From assembly GCA_011050655.1 (NCBI GenBank), contig DRFG01000277.1, positions 1 through 46,439 on the forward strand: 46,439 nucleotides of DNA. The letters run 5' to 3'. A program made the position numbers and the translations under genes. Below the pieces are notes generated by a model. It saw nothing but the letters and a program-made list of their open reading frames with translations, ran no database searches and was not told where the DNA came from. The number at the start of each line of letters is the position of its first letter. Within the stretch, counting starts at the first letter, position 1. This stretch comes from Roseobacter sp. GTDB lineage: Bacteria > Pseudomonadota > Alphaproteobacteria > Rhodobacterales > Rhodobacteraceae. Of this stretch, positions 1 to 7,166 are shown piece after piece.

Positions 1-16
1 ACAAATGGAAAATTAA

Positions 17-751
17 ATGACAAACAACCGTACCTTTGGGTCGGTGGTTGCGACGCATCGCATGCGCCAACCGCTGGTTCTATCGACGGTGATCGCGCTG
101 GTTTTGATAGCCTTCGCGTCATCCGCCTATGCTCATGCTGTCACCGCTGGTGACAAGGGATATATCATGGAGGTCAGCGGCATGAAGCTGATTCCATTCA
201 TGTATCTGGGGGCCAAACACATGGTCACCGGATATGATCACCTGCTGTTTCTATTCGGTGTGGTCTTCTTTCTGTACAAGATGAAGCACATTGGGATTTA
301 CGTCAGCCTTTTCGCGCTCGGTCATTCTACGACGATGCTCGCCGGCGTGTATTTTAACTGGAACTTCAACTCTTACCTGGTTGATACGATCATTGGCTTG
401 TCAGTGGTCTATAAAGCCTTGGATAACCTCGGCGCGTTCCAACGTTGGTTCGGCTTTCAACCGAACACGAAAATCGCCGTGCTTGTGTTCGGCTTTTTCC
501 ACGGGCTGGGGTTGGCTACAAAAATCCTAGACTACAACATCGCCAAAGATGGACTTCTACCCAACTTGTTGTCCTTCAACGTCGGGGTCGAACTTGGCCA
601 GCTCATTGCCTTGGGAATGATCCTAATCGTGATGGGCTATTGGCGCAAAAGCGCAAGCTTCTGGAAACACGCATACACCGCAAACGTCGTCATGATGTCG
701 GCTGGTTTTATTCTGATGGGCTATCAGATCACCGGCTATTTTGTTGCTTAA
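17..751 (+). CDS. HupE/UreJ-family membrane protein
   Basis: A 244-residue polytopic inner-membrane protein. Residues 1-39 form a signal-like segment ending SSAYA, followed by about six hydrophobic helices. The family pattern is visible: GYDHLLFLFG (72-81), GHSTT (102-106) and FFHGLGLA (160-167), with conserved His and Asp in membrane helices. HupE/UreJ proteins are linked to nickel or cobalt uptake, but this branch commonly sits in copper or other metal-resistance islands, as here, so the metal is unknown. A purine-rich GGAAAA precedes the ATG. The next gene starts 18 bases after the stop, so the two are probably one operon. The operon may begin left of the window. Confidence 0.8.
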   Translation: MTNNRTFGSVVATHRMRQPLVLSTVIALVLIAFASSAYAHAVTAGDKGYIMEVSGMKLIPFMYLGAKHMVTGYDHLLFLFGVVFFLYKMKHIGIYVSLFALGHSTTMLAGVYFNWNFNSYLVDTIIGLSVVYKALDNLGAFQRWFGFQPNTKIAVLVFGFFHGLGLATKILDYNIAKDGLLPNLLSFNVGVELGQLIALGMILIVMGYWRKSASFWKHAYTANVVMMSAGFILMGYQITGYFVA

Positions 752-769
752 CTCAAAGGGAAATTTAAA

Positions 770-1411
770 ATGCACAACGGAAACAAACCAAACCCCGAAG
801 ATCTGCCGACCTCTGCACAGCTACGCAAATCAACGCTTATCGCTGCGGTATCGGCACTGGCTATATTAACTTTGATCGTCCTACCGTCCGAATACGGTAT
901 CGACCCTACCGGCATAGGGCGGGCCATCGGACTAACTGAAATGGGTGATATTAAAGTCCAACTCGCGGAAGAAGCCGAGGCCGACAGCCAGATGCAGTTG
1001 ATACCTGCTCCCATCGTTGAAGAGCAGTCTAGTCTAGGCAGCGACATATTCAGCCTGTTCGTGGGTGCCGCCTATGCGCAATCCGTGACGCCGACGGATT
1101 GGAAAGAGCAGCACAGCTTTACGCTCACACCCGGTGAAGGGACCGAGATAAAACTGGGCATGACCGAAGGTGCCAACGCCGAATATATCTGGGTCGCGGA
1201 AGGCGGCGTGGTGAACTATGACCTTCATGGCGACGGTGGCGGGCAAAACATCAGCTATGAAAAAGGGCGAGCCGTCGCCATGGACGAGGGCGTTTTGACG
1301 GCAGCGTTTACCGGTAATCACGGCTGGTTCTGGCGCAACCGCGACGGGCAAGACGTGACCGTGACGCTCTACGTACGCGGCGACTACACGGACCTGAAAA
1401 TACCTAAGTAA
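770..1411 (+). CDS. membrane-anchored periplasmic protein, partner of the HupE-like protein
   Basis: A 213-residue protein with a short cytoplasmic N-terminus (1-20), one transmembrane helix (about 22-39) and a soluble periplasmic part. A linker of about 70 residues leads to a compact C-terminal domain (about 110-213). Proteins of this shape are annotated as transmembrane anchor proteins and travel with HupE/UreJ-like genes in metal-resistance clusters. That pairing is from recall of the family; no catalytic motif is seen. Start: ATG 8 bases after AAGGGAAA-type ribosome-binding sequence. Function unknown. Confidence 0.7.
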   Translation: MHNGNKPNPEDLPTSAQLRKSTLIAAVSALAILTLIVLPSEYGIDPTGIGRAIGLTEMGDIKVQLAEEAEADSQMQLIPAPIVEEQSSLGSDIFSLFVGAAYAQSVTPTDWKEQHSFTLTPGEGTEIKLGMTEGANAEYIWVAEGGVVNYDLHGDGGGQNISYEKGRAVAMDEGVLTAAFTGNHGWFWRNRDGQDVTVTLYVRGDYTDLKIPK

Positions 1412-1420
1412 CGCTCGAAC

Positions 1421-1453
1421 GACGGCCCCGGGCATCATACCCCTGGGGTCGTC
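1421..1453. terminator. hairpin between convergent genes
   Basis: A GC-rich stem of 12 pairs including two G-T wobbles: gacggccccggg (1421-1432) with cctggggtcgtc (1442-1453). It lies between the stop of the anchor protein at 1411 and the convergent stop of the YqaA-like gene at 1502, as expected for a shared terminator. No strong T-run follows. Confidence 0.5.
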
Positions 1454-1501
1454 ACCACCGCGACAGATGACACTGATGCAGCATAAAAACGTGATGCACC
1501 A

Positions 1502-1930
1502 TCAGTACCAAGCGAGCACAATTCCCGCCAAGATAAGGTAGCGTGCCCCTTTGGCAATCGTCACCAGTATCAGGAATGGCAACAGCGGTTCTTTCAACAC
1601 TCCTGCAACCACCGTCAGCGGATCACCGACCAAAGGCAACCAACTGCCCAGCAAAGACCACCGCCCATACCTGTGATACCAGCGTTGCGCTTTATCAAGC
1701 TGGCTTTGCGACGCAGGGAACCACCGTCTATCCCGAAACTGCATCAAAAAACGGCCTAAATACCAGTTAATCACTGACCCCAGCACGTTCCCGACAGTAG
1801 CGACACCGATCAGAACCATCGGGGAATATGCGGATGAAGCCAGCAGGCTCACTAAGACCGCCTCGGATTGCATAGGCAATATCGTTGCGGCAACCAACGC
1901 GGACATGAACAGGCCGACATATGCAATCAT
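1502..1930 (-). CDS. YqaA/DedA-type small membrane protein (VTT domain)
   Basis: A 142-residue inner-membrane protein with about four hydrophobic segments. The central part GNVLGSVINWYLGRF followed by an amphipathic stretch and GSWLPLVGDPLTVVAG matches the VTT (SNARE-associated/DedA) fold in its short YqaA form. DedA-type proteins act in lipid carrier movement and membrane homeostasis; for YqaA the exact role is not established. It is transcribed towards the HupE operon and away from copZ, and has no obvious operon partner. Confidence 0.75.
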   Translation of the reverse strand: MIAYVGLFMSALVAATILPMQSEAVLVSLLASSAYSPMVLIGVATVGNVLGSVINWYLGRFLMQFRDRRWFPASQSQLDKAQRWYHRYGRWSLLGSWLPLVGDPLTVVAGVLKEPLLPFLILVTIAKGARYLILAGIVLAWY

Positions 1931-2067
1931 GATATTTTACCGGGCTGCGCTCTCATCCAGATTGACTATATCGAAATCCGGTCAGAGACCATGGAAACCG
2001 CCAGGGCATTGCAACTTGTCAAACGGCACCTATCTCTTTTGGAAGAGCTGTAAATGCGAAATGTTTA

Positions 2068-2098
2068 TTGACCTTACCGGATGGTAAACAGGTAGGCA
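2068..2098 (+). promoter_or_regulatory. candidate MerR/CueR-type promoter of copZ
   Basis: A -35 TTGACC (2068-2073) is followed by the dyad TTACC-GGAT-GGTAA (2074-2087) and a weak -10 TAGGCA (2093-2098). The spacer is 19 bp, the long spacing typical of promoters activated by MerR-family regulators, and the dyad lies within it as in CueR targets. It ends 22 bases before the copper chaperone ATG. The -10 is poor, so this is a prediction. Confidence 0.5.
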
Positions 2099-2120
2099 GC
2101 CAGCAAAGGAAAGGAATCTC

Positions 2121-2321
2121 ATGACTAATTTTTCGGTACCAAAGATGAGCTGTGGACACTGCAAAGCATCCATTGGCAAAGCAATCGCGTCTGTCGATTC
2201 CGATGCACAAGTTGATTACGATCTGACGACGCGTCAGATTGCTGTGCAAAGTCATGCAGACGCCGACGCCTTGATCGCGGCAATGCAGTCGGCAGGCTAT
2301 GACGCCGAACGGGTCAACTGA
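2121..2321 (+). CDS. copZ: CopZ-like heavy-metal-associated (HMA) copper chaperone
   Basis: A 66-residue soluble protein that is one HMA domain. The metal motif MSCGHC has ligand Cys at 11 and 14, and the ferredoxin-like fold ends ALIAAMQSAGYDAERVN. It should bind Cu(I) in the cytosol and pass it to an exporter or regulator; no P-type ATPase is in the window. A strong GGAAAGGAA ribosome-binding site precedes the ATG. It stands alone behind a MerR-type promoter, and a hairpin follows the stop. Confidence 0.9.
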   Translation: MTNFSVPKMSCGHCKASIGKAIASVDSDAQVDYDLTTRQIAVQSHADADALIAAMQSAGYDAERVN

Positions 2322-2338
2322 AACCAGTTTGAAAATAA

Positions 2339-2368
2339 CCTAGCCGGAGACTGTTTAGCCCGGCTAGG
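2339..2368. terminator. hairpin terminator between copZ and cytochrome c
   Basis: Perfect 9-bp stem CCTAGCCGG (2339-2347) / CCGGCTAGG (2360-2368) with a 12-base loop, lying between convergent genes. On the minus strand it is followed by a short T-rich stretch (reverse of aaaataa at 2331-2337), so it suits the leftward gene best and may serve both. Confidence 0.65.
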
Positions 2369-2383
2369 CCAGATTTCGTAAAC

Positions 2384-2824
2384 CTAGTTAATACCGTTCT
2401 CGCGTTGCAGCGCTCGAATATACGCCACAATATTAAGAACGTCGGACCGCGTTACACCCTCTACGGGAGGCATGTTGCCGAACTTCCAGTGATGCGATCT
2501 AACCCCACTTTTCGCTGCAAGCTCAAAAGCCATATCTCCATGGTGGCTCGGTTCATAAATTTTATGTACGAGCGGCGGAGCAGTACCTTCCCTCCCCTGA
2601 GCGTTATCGCCGTGGCACTTGGAACACGTGACGTCGAACGCACGCTTGCCAAGTTGTTCTTTTGGGCTGAACGCAGCCGGTATCTTGACCGCAGCGATCG
2701 CCCCGTCAGCCAAAGCGGCACTGCTGGGCTTTGAGCCGTTTGCATCGCTCACTTTCGGCTGAGTTATGTACCAGACAGCCGCGACCAACGCGATTAAAGC
2801 AAAAATCATTGCTCCCCACTTCAT
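2384..2824 (-). CDS. membrane-anchored c-type cytochrome
   Basis: A 146-residue protein with an uncleaved or cleaved N-terminal hydrophobic segment (3-20) and one class I cytochrome c domain. Heme motif CSKCH is at 67-71 and the likely axial Met is in NMPP at 118. It would carry electrons in the periplasm. AAGGAGA lies 7 bases before the ATG. It is the last gene of a leftward group containing an ABC transmembrane domain and two cupredoxins, which suggests redox work linked to copper, but the partner is unknown. Confidence 0.85.
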   Translation of the reverse strand: MKWGAMIFALIALVAAVWYITQPKVSDANGSKPSSAALADGAIAAVKIPAAFSPKEQLGKRAFDVTCSKCHGDNAQGREGTAPPLVHKIYEPSHHGDMAFELAAKSGVRSHHWKFGNMPPVEGVTRSDVLNIVAYIRALQRENGIN

Positions 2825-2857
2825 ACTAAATCTCCTTATTGTTAATAAATTGCACTC

Positions 2858-4096
2858 TCATGCGTGTAATGCCCCGGGAAGGGTCGGGGAGCGCTGAGAT
2901 ACCGGTGTCGGCCCGCGGTGCCCCCTAAAGAATTGGACTATTTCTTGATATCTAATTCGCGTGTCTTCTAACGTTTGATAATATCTGAACAGCTCCTTCA
3001 GTGGTGCCGAAAAATCTTTGTGCGCGGCGAGAACCGCAACCAATGCCCCAAGGCTGATCCGATCTTCGATCACAAAATATCCCCCGAGTGAATAAAATAG
3101 GAACGGCGTGAGTGCGGTCAGGAAGTTGTTTAACGCCTTGATAAAAAACTTAAGGCGAAAGATGCGGCGTCGGACCTTCTCAAGTTCTCGGAAACTAGCG
3201 CTCGTTGGTTCAAGAAGCGCACCGTCGCCGGTTTCATTTCGCAACTGATCATTCAAGAGCCGCCCCATATGACGTACCTGCTGGATACGCTCACGTGATA
3301 ATGCATTCACCCGACGCTGGAGCTTTGGCAGCAATACCAGTTGGATCGGTAGCACCGTCAGCGCGGCAGCACCCAAAATGGGATCTTGAATGAACATGAA
3401 TAGCAAAATTGTCATGAGCGTGCCGCCCTGCAAAATAGGCAACGTCAATACATCTGCTGCGAACCCTCCGACAGGTTCTACCTCTTGCGCTAGAATAGGT
3501 ACGATCTCGCTTTGGCCCCTTAGATTTAAATCTGCACGCCATTGACGATAGACTGACAGACGGAACCGTCGCAAAAACCGTTCAGCAACGTAGCCTTTGA
3601 AAACATTCAGAGAGTATTTATTCAATCCGTACAACATGATGGTCAAAAGATAGAAGCCGCATAACAACAAAAGAAACGTCACCTGATCCACGCTCCAATC
3701 AAAGACAACGATAGGAAACCGGTCGGAGTGCAGGGCATTATTTACAATTTGCTTAGGCAGCTCCAATGTCAGATAGAGGATTGGCAGAGCCAGTAAACTA
3801 AGGCCGACCATCTGCACTTGTTGCCTGCGCGAATGGCGCAATATTGAGCTGAACAGGCTGTTATCCAGACCTCTGATCGCTTCGGTGCAAGGTTGTTTTA
3901 AGCGTGTTCGCCGCCAAAATTTCAACGACCCGCTGATAACGCCATACGTGCCGACGACAATCAAGAACGACGGCGCCAGCACCAAGATAACATGGATAAA
4001 AGGGTGCAGCCAATCGGGTGTGGCGTCACTATAGTCATAGCCGAACATCGCCGCGACGTCGTGTACAAACAAGTGATATCTATCCAGCAGCGCCAT
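2858..4096 (-). CDS. stand-alone ABC-transporter transmembrane domain, no ATPase
   Basis: A 412-residue membrane protein. About 80 N-terminal residues include one extra helix (33-55). The rest resembles the type I ABC exporter membrane domain of large alphaproteobacterial ABC proteins, for example LYLTLELPKQIVNNAL, FLFYSLGGYFVI and LGALVAVLAAHKDFSAPLKE. It stops soon after the last helix at RYQEIVQFF. No Walker A, signature motif or Walker B is present, and no nucleotide-binding domain is encoded nearby. It is either a truncated exporter kept as an open frame or a membrane protein that pairs with an ATPase elsewhere. It ends 33 bases before the cytochrome c start and begins 10 bases after the cupredoxin stop. 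Confidence 0.7.
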   Translation of the reverse strand: MALLDRYHLFVHDVAAMFGYDYSDATPDWLHPFIHVILVLAPSFLIVVGTYGVISGSLKFWRRTRLKQPCTEAIRGLDNSLFSSILRHSRRQQVQMVGLSLLALPILYLTLELPKQIVNNALHSDRFPIVVFDWSVDQVTFLLLLCGFYLLTIMLYGLNKYSLNVFKGYVAERFLRRFRLSVYRQWRADLNLRGQSEIVPILAQEVEPVGGFAADVLTLPILQGGTLMTILLFMFIQDPILGAAALTVLPIQLVLLPKLQRRVNALSRERIQQVRHMGRLLNDQLRNETGDGALLEPTSASFRELEKVRRRIFRLKFFIKALNNFLTALTPFLFYSLGGYFVIEDRISLGALVAVLAAHKDFSAPLKELFRYYQTLEDTRIRYQEIVQFFRGHRGPTPVSQRSPTLPGALHA

Positions 4097-4105
4097 TGTC
4101 CTTAA

Positions 4106-4630
4106 TCACCTCGCGGTGCTACCAGAAACGTGATCATGCACGATTATGACCCCCCACATTCCTGCTTCGCGGTGGCCATCAATCAGACAGACAAATTCCA
4201 GATTGGTCTCCACCGAAAACTTCCAGACCAATTCGGCGGTTTCACCGGCCGGGATGGCAACAGCATTTTGGTCGACATGAGACATGTCGGGATGACTGCG
4301 CATCCATTGTTCGTGCTGCTGAATTTCTTCGAATGATCCAAGGTAAAATTCGTGGTACATTGCGCCTGTGTTCGTGATGACGAACCGTACGGTGGACCCT
4401 TTTTTTATATAGATGACGTCAGGGACGAACAGCATATACCCTGCGGCGGTTTCCCTAATAGATATCTCTATTTCCTGAGTAACCAGTGAGTCATCGCTGG
4501 GACTCCCTATGAAGTTATGGCTCGATTTCTCGGATACGCCTGCATGCGGACTTACGCCTTCACCTGTATTTGCGAGCGCGGGCAAGAGCCCGATCAACAC
4601 GTACACAATAATGATCAATAGTGGTTTCAC
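4106..4630 (-). CDS. exported cupredoxin (type 1 copper protein)
   Basis: The C-terminal half is a plastocyanin/azurin-like domain. Counting from a possible ATG at 4684, the ligands are His111 (MYHEFYLG), Cys166 and His171 (VCLIDGHREAGM) and Met176: the full H-C-H-M set. I prefer the GTG at 4630 (175 residues) because it gives a normal signal peptide ending LLPALA and has GAGG 11 bases upstream; from 4684 the signal peptide would carry an acidic 18-residue extension and no spaced ribosome-binding site. Likely a periplasmic copper or electron carrier. It resembles the neighbouring cupredoxin at 4973-5479, so the pair may come from a duplication. Confidence 0.8.
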   Translation of the reverse strand: MKPLLIIIVYVLIGLLPALANTGEGVSPHAGVSEKSSHNFIGSPSDDSLVTQEIEISIRETAAGYMLFVPDVIYIKKGSTVRFVITNTGAMYHEFYLGSFEEIQQHEQWMRSHPDMSHVDQNAVAIPAGETAELVWKFSVETNLEFVCLIDGHREAGMWGVIIVHDHVSGSTAR

Positions 4631-4706
4631 GGCCAGCGTTGCCTCGCGGTAAATTTCGTTCCCGGTTTCGGAGAGGTAACCCATCCTGTCGGGTTTTTGG
4701 TCGATA

Positions 4707-4736
4707 GCGAGGCTGCAACCAAAATTGCAGCCTCGC
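4707..4736 (-). terminator. 12-bp hairpin after the CusF-like region
   Basis: Perfect stem GCGAGGCTGCAA (4707-4718) / TTGCAGCCTCGC (4725-4736) with a six-base loop. It starts 8 bases beyond the stop of the CusF-like frame and not directly behind the amber codon of the cupredoxin. That placement suggests that the transcription unit was built to include the CusF region. It lacks a T-run, so it may be an attenuator or RNA-stability element. Confidence 0.6.
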
Positions 4737-4744
4737 CTGGTGGC

Positions 4745-4972
4745 TTACTTCACATCTGTCAAAGTGAGTTCGCCGTCGACATCGCTAGCGATGAATTCAA
4801 TGGTGTCGCCTTCCGACATTTTGTCTATCATCGCTTCGTCGGCTTTAAACACCATGGTCATCCCCGGCATGTCTAGGTTGACGACCAGACCGTGGCTGAT
4901 AGTTACCTCACCTGTTTTTTTGTCGATTTTCTTGACTTTCCCGTGGGTGAATATCTCGGCTTCCGTAGTGAG
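4745..4972 (-). pseudogene. CusF-like copper-binding domain, in frame after an amber codon
   Basis: Reading on in the same frame past the TAG that ends the cupredoxin gives 75 residues forming a complete CusF-type OB-fold: KVKKIDKKTGEVTI, then HGLVVNLDMPGMTMVF, then SEGDTIEF and a TAA at 4745. CusF binds Cu(I) by one His, two Met and a Trp; here His and the MTM pair are kept and the Trp position is Met, as in many relatives. There is no ATG, GTG or TTG in this frame before the domain, so it can be made only by readthrough of TAG (which is followed by C, a leaky context) or not at all. Cupredoxin-CusF fusions exist in related bacteria from recall, so this is probably the second half of one gene. 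Confidence 0.75.
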
Positions 4973-5479
4973 CTACTTACCTACTGACACCTTGCGGTGC
5001 ATGCCGGATTCATAGTGGCCCGGGATCAAACATGCGGCTTCATATGCGCCATCATTCGAGAAGGTCCAGACGACTTCAGCCGAAGCACCGGCATCAAGAA
5101 TCATACGGTTTGGGTCGGCATGCTTCATATCCATTCCGGCCATTTCCATCATTTCTTCTTTATGCTCTGCATTACGTTCCACTGTATCCAGAACGAATTC
5201 ATGCTCAAGTTCACCTTTATTGGTAATCTTAAAGCGGATTGTTTCACCCTTTTTAAAGTTCAGATCCTCGCTCTCGATCAGCATTTGGCCTTCGTCGTTT
5301 TCAAGCAAAGTCACGTCAATTGTCCGGTCGACCTTAGAAGCATCGCCGGGCATACCGACCATCATTGCCGCATGTTCGTCCGATTTCATATCGCCATGGC
5401 TGGCTTCATGTTCACCTGCCGCAAACGCTGGGGCGGCCAGAGACATTGTCAGAGCGGTTGTCAAAAGAAAGTTTTTCAT
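4973..5479 (-). CDS. exported cupredoxin, N-terminal half of an interrupted cupredoxin-CusF fusion
   Basis: From the ATG at 5479 it has 168 residues: signal peptide 1-21 ending APAFAA, a His/Met-rich linker (HEASHGDMKSDEHAAMMVG) and a cupredoxin domain. Copper ligands are His93 (ELEHEFVLD), Cys150, His155 and Met160 (ACLIPGHYESGM). This start has AGGA 6 bases upstream and removes a poor 18-residue extension. The frame ends at TAG (4973-4975) and continues directly into a CusF domain. Likely a periplasmic copper-binding protein in resistance or delivery. Confidence 0.85.
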   Translation of the reverse strand: MKNFLLTTALTMSLAAPAFAAGEHEASHGDMKSDEHAAMMVGMPGDASKVDRTIDVTLLENDEGQMLIESEDLNFKKGETIRFKITNKGELEHEFVLDTVERNAEHKEEMMEMAGMDMKHADPNRMILDAGASAEVVWTFSNDGAYEAACLIPGHYESGMHRKVSVGK

Positions 5480-5545
5480 CAGTTTTTCCTGTAAGTTTGG
5501 TGTGAGGTTCCAAAAGGCGTTCCAGCCTTTCAAACTTGGTTAGAG

Positions 5546-5992
5546 CTAGTCAACAGCAGCGGGACCATTATCAGAGGCAAGGCTTGCAACTTCACCAGTC
5601 CATTCATCTGCCATCTTGCCCGATGGGTTCTTACCCCTATCGGAAACGGTGCAAATGTCCCTCTTAATATTACCGAGGTCTTTTACAACCGTGAACATGC
5701 TTCCCGGTATGACCGGACCGTATGATCCCAAATCCATGTTCAATGGTAGGATATCATCAGCATTAAGCATGAACTTCTTCGCGATGGTTCCAACAGCCGA
5801 CACGCCCGGGGGCATATATTCTGGTTGGAAACTGCGTGTTGTTTGAATGCTTTGCGGCTTGTCGGCCCGGTTACGATTTGCCAACGCGACGTTATGCGCG
5901 GCCTGACACCCGGCCATCAAAGGCAAGGATGAAAAGACGATGGCCATATGGAATGCAGGGTCAAAAGCCCCTGGATCAATAAAGTTTTTCAT
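5546..5992 (-). CDS. hypothetical lipoprotein-like exported protein
   Basis: Not recognised. From the ATG at 5992 it has 148 residues; ATG codons at 6043 and 5947 are also possible. A lipobox LMAGC follows the hydrophobic stretch MAIVFSSLPLMAG, so with the 5947 start it would be a typical outer-membrane lipoprotein of 133 residues. The rest is polar with no repeats or known motif. It lies 66 bases upstream of the cupredoxin-CusF gene on the same strand, so a copper-related role is possible by context only. Confidence 0.45.
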   Translation of the reverse strand: MKNFIDPGAFDPAFHMAIVFSSLPLMAGCQAAHNVALANRNRADKPQSIQTTRSFQPEYMPPGVSAVGTIAKKFMLNADDILPLNMDLGSYGPVIPGSMFTVVKDLGNIKRDICTVSDRGKNPSGKMADEWTGEVASLASDNGPAAVD

Positions 5993-6066
5993 GGACGCAA
6001 CCTGATCGACAAGCTTCAGTTTCACGCAATGCGCGTGTAACATACGGGCCCATTGTGGGCCCTGAG

Positions 6067-6462
6067 TCAGATCAAGAGCTGGGGAGGCCGCAGGAAGCCC
6101 GATGGATCAATCAAGGCAGTTTGCGCGTGAAGGGTCAAACGGTTCTCGCGGATGTTCTCGTTAACGACGGGATGCCCGGTTTCGTTTAACACGATCGATA
6201 GGCAAAGTGCGTTGCAACACGATGCGAAGGCGTCAAGCTTATCCTGCGATGAAGTTGCTGCGCTGCTGCTTCCGTCGGATTTGACGTTAGACAGCGATAC
6301 GGGTTGAATGGCGTTATCGGCTCCGCCCAATTTAACCACATGTTCCTCATGCCCAATGGTCGAAGCATGAGCTTCCGACGTAGGCGCAAGTGCCAATGCC
6401 ATAACAAGTGCCAAGCACGAAAGAGCTTTTACGCAAGCAGATATGGCATAGTTCAACTTCAT
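6067..6462 (-). CDS. hypothetical exported protein with a Cys pair
   Basis: Not recognised. From the internal ATG at 6462 it has 131 residues with a signal peptide (about 1-30, ending TSEAHA). The mature part holds ASCCNALCLS, three Cys in a short segment that could bind metal or form disulfides. A longer start at 6543 is open but gives an unlikely charged extension. It is the most upstream gene of the leftward cupredoxin group. Its ribosome-binding site is weak at either start. Confidence 0.5.
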   Translation of the reverse strand: MKLNYAISACVKALSCLALVMALALAPTSEAHASTIGHEEHVVKLGGADNAIQPVSLSNVKSDGSSSAATSSQDKLDAFASCCNALCLSIVLNETGHPVVNENIRENRLTLHAQTALIDPSGFLRPPQLLI

Positions 6463-6817
6463 TCCAAATACTTGGTCGAACAGAAAGCTTCTGTCAATCC
6501 TTCCTGCGTGGGAAAGATCCCCACTTTCTCGTGAGGATACCAATACATTAACCTCATCTAAATACGCTGCGTATCATTTGATAAAGTTCACCAACACTTC
6601 AGTGCAGAATTGACTATCGGGGTGTCCCTAAAGGTTTTTACCGCCGCTCAGCGGAATACTATCTGCCTAACTACTCAATAACCTTTGACCAGCAATTGCC
6701 GAATGTTGAATAAAGCCATGTTTATCTGGTGATATCCAAGTTATTCAGTAATTGTCAGGAAATGTGTCTCGGGTGCGCTAACTTTACCGCGACATAACAT
6801 TGAAAGGAATGGAAGAG
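6463..6817. other. divergent intergenic region
   Basis: About 355 bases between the divergent exported-protein and lipoprotein genes. AT-richer than its surroundings and presumably carries both promoters. A TTGACC at 6685-6690 could be a -35 for the rightward gene, but no convincing -10 follows at 16-18 bp. No repeat or RNA gene was seen. Confidence 0.4.
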
Positions 6818-7108
6818 ATGAAGATAAGTCTGTGGCTGATAGGGTCCACCGTAACGCTTTTGGGGGCCTGTGCCCAGCCCGTGGCCCCTCCTCCCGTAGT
6901 CGAAAACGGCTTCATGACGGAACTGCCAGCGAGCGTGCTTGCGATTGCAGCACCATATCAGAATCTTAATGCTGTCAAGCTTCAGCCGTCTGACGGGTGT
7001 TTCGTCTATCAGCACGTAGGACCTGTTGAAACGACGTTCCTGCCGCTTAGATCTAAAAGTGGCAACCCGATCTGCACAAGACAGCCGGGTGTGCCAGTAG
7101 CCGGATAA
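6818..7108 (+). CDS. small hypothetical lipoprotein
   Basis: A 96-residue protein from the ATG at 6818, which has GGAATGGAAGAG directly upstream; an in-frame ATG at 6800 is weaker. Signal peptide 1-17 with lipobox LLGAC (lipidated Cys18), then a Pro-rich linker and a short domain with two Cys (DGCFVYQ and NPICTRQPG). No known family was recognised. It is convergent with the L,D-transpeptidase gene, so no operon partner. Confidence 0.6.
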   Translation: MKISLWLIGSTVTLLGACAQPVAPPPVVENGFMTELPASVLAIAAPYQNLNAVKLQPSDGCFVYQHVGPVETTFLPLRSKSGNPICTRQPGVPVAG

Positions 7109-7166
7109 CCCGACCTTATCTTGCGAAAGCCTGACGACATTTATCGCCAGAGGCCCGGCTCAGCAT

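Noticed and set aside
1868-2087. Short plus-strand frames upstream of copZ, one ending LQLVKRHLSLLEEL, considered as a cueR remnant
   Set aside because: No helix-turn-helix or Cys motif of CueR is visible, and the frames overlap the YqaA-like gene in antisense.
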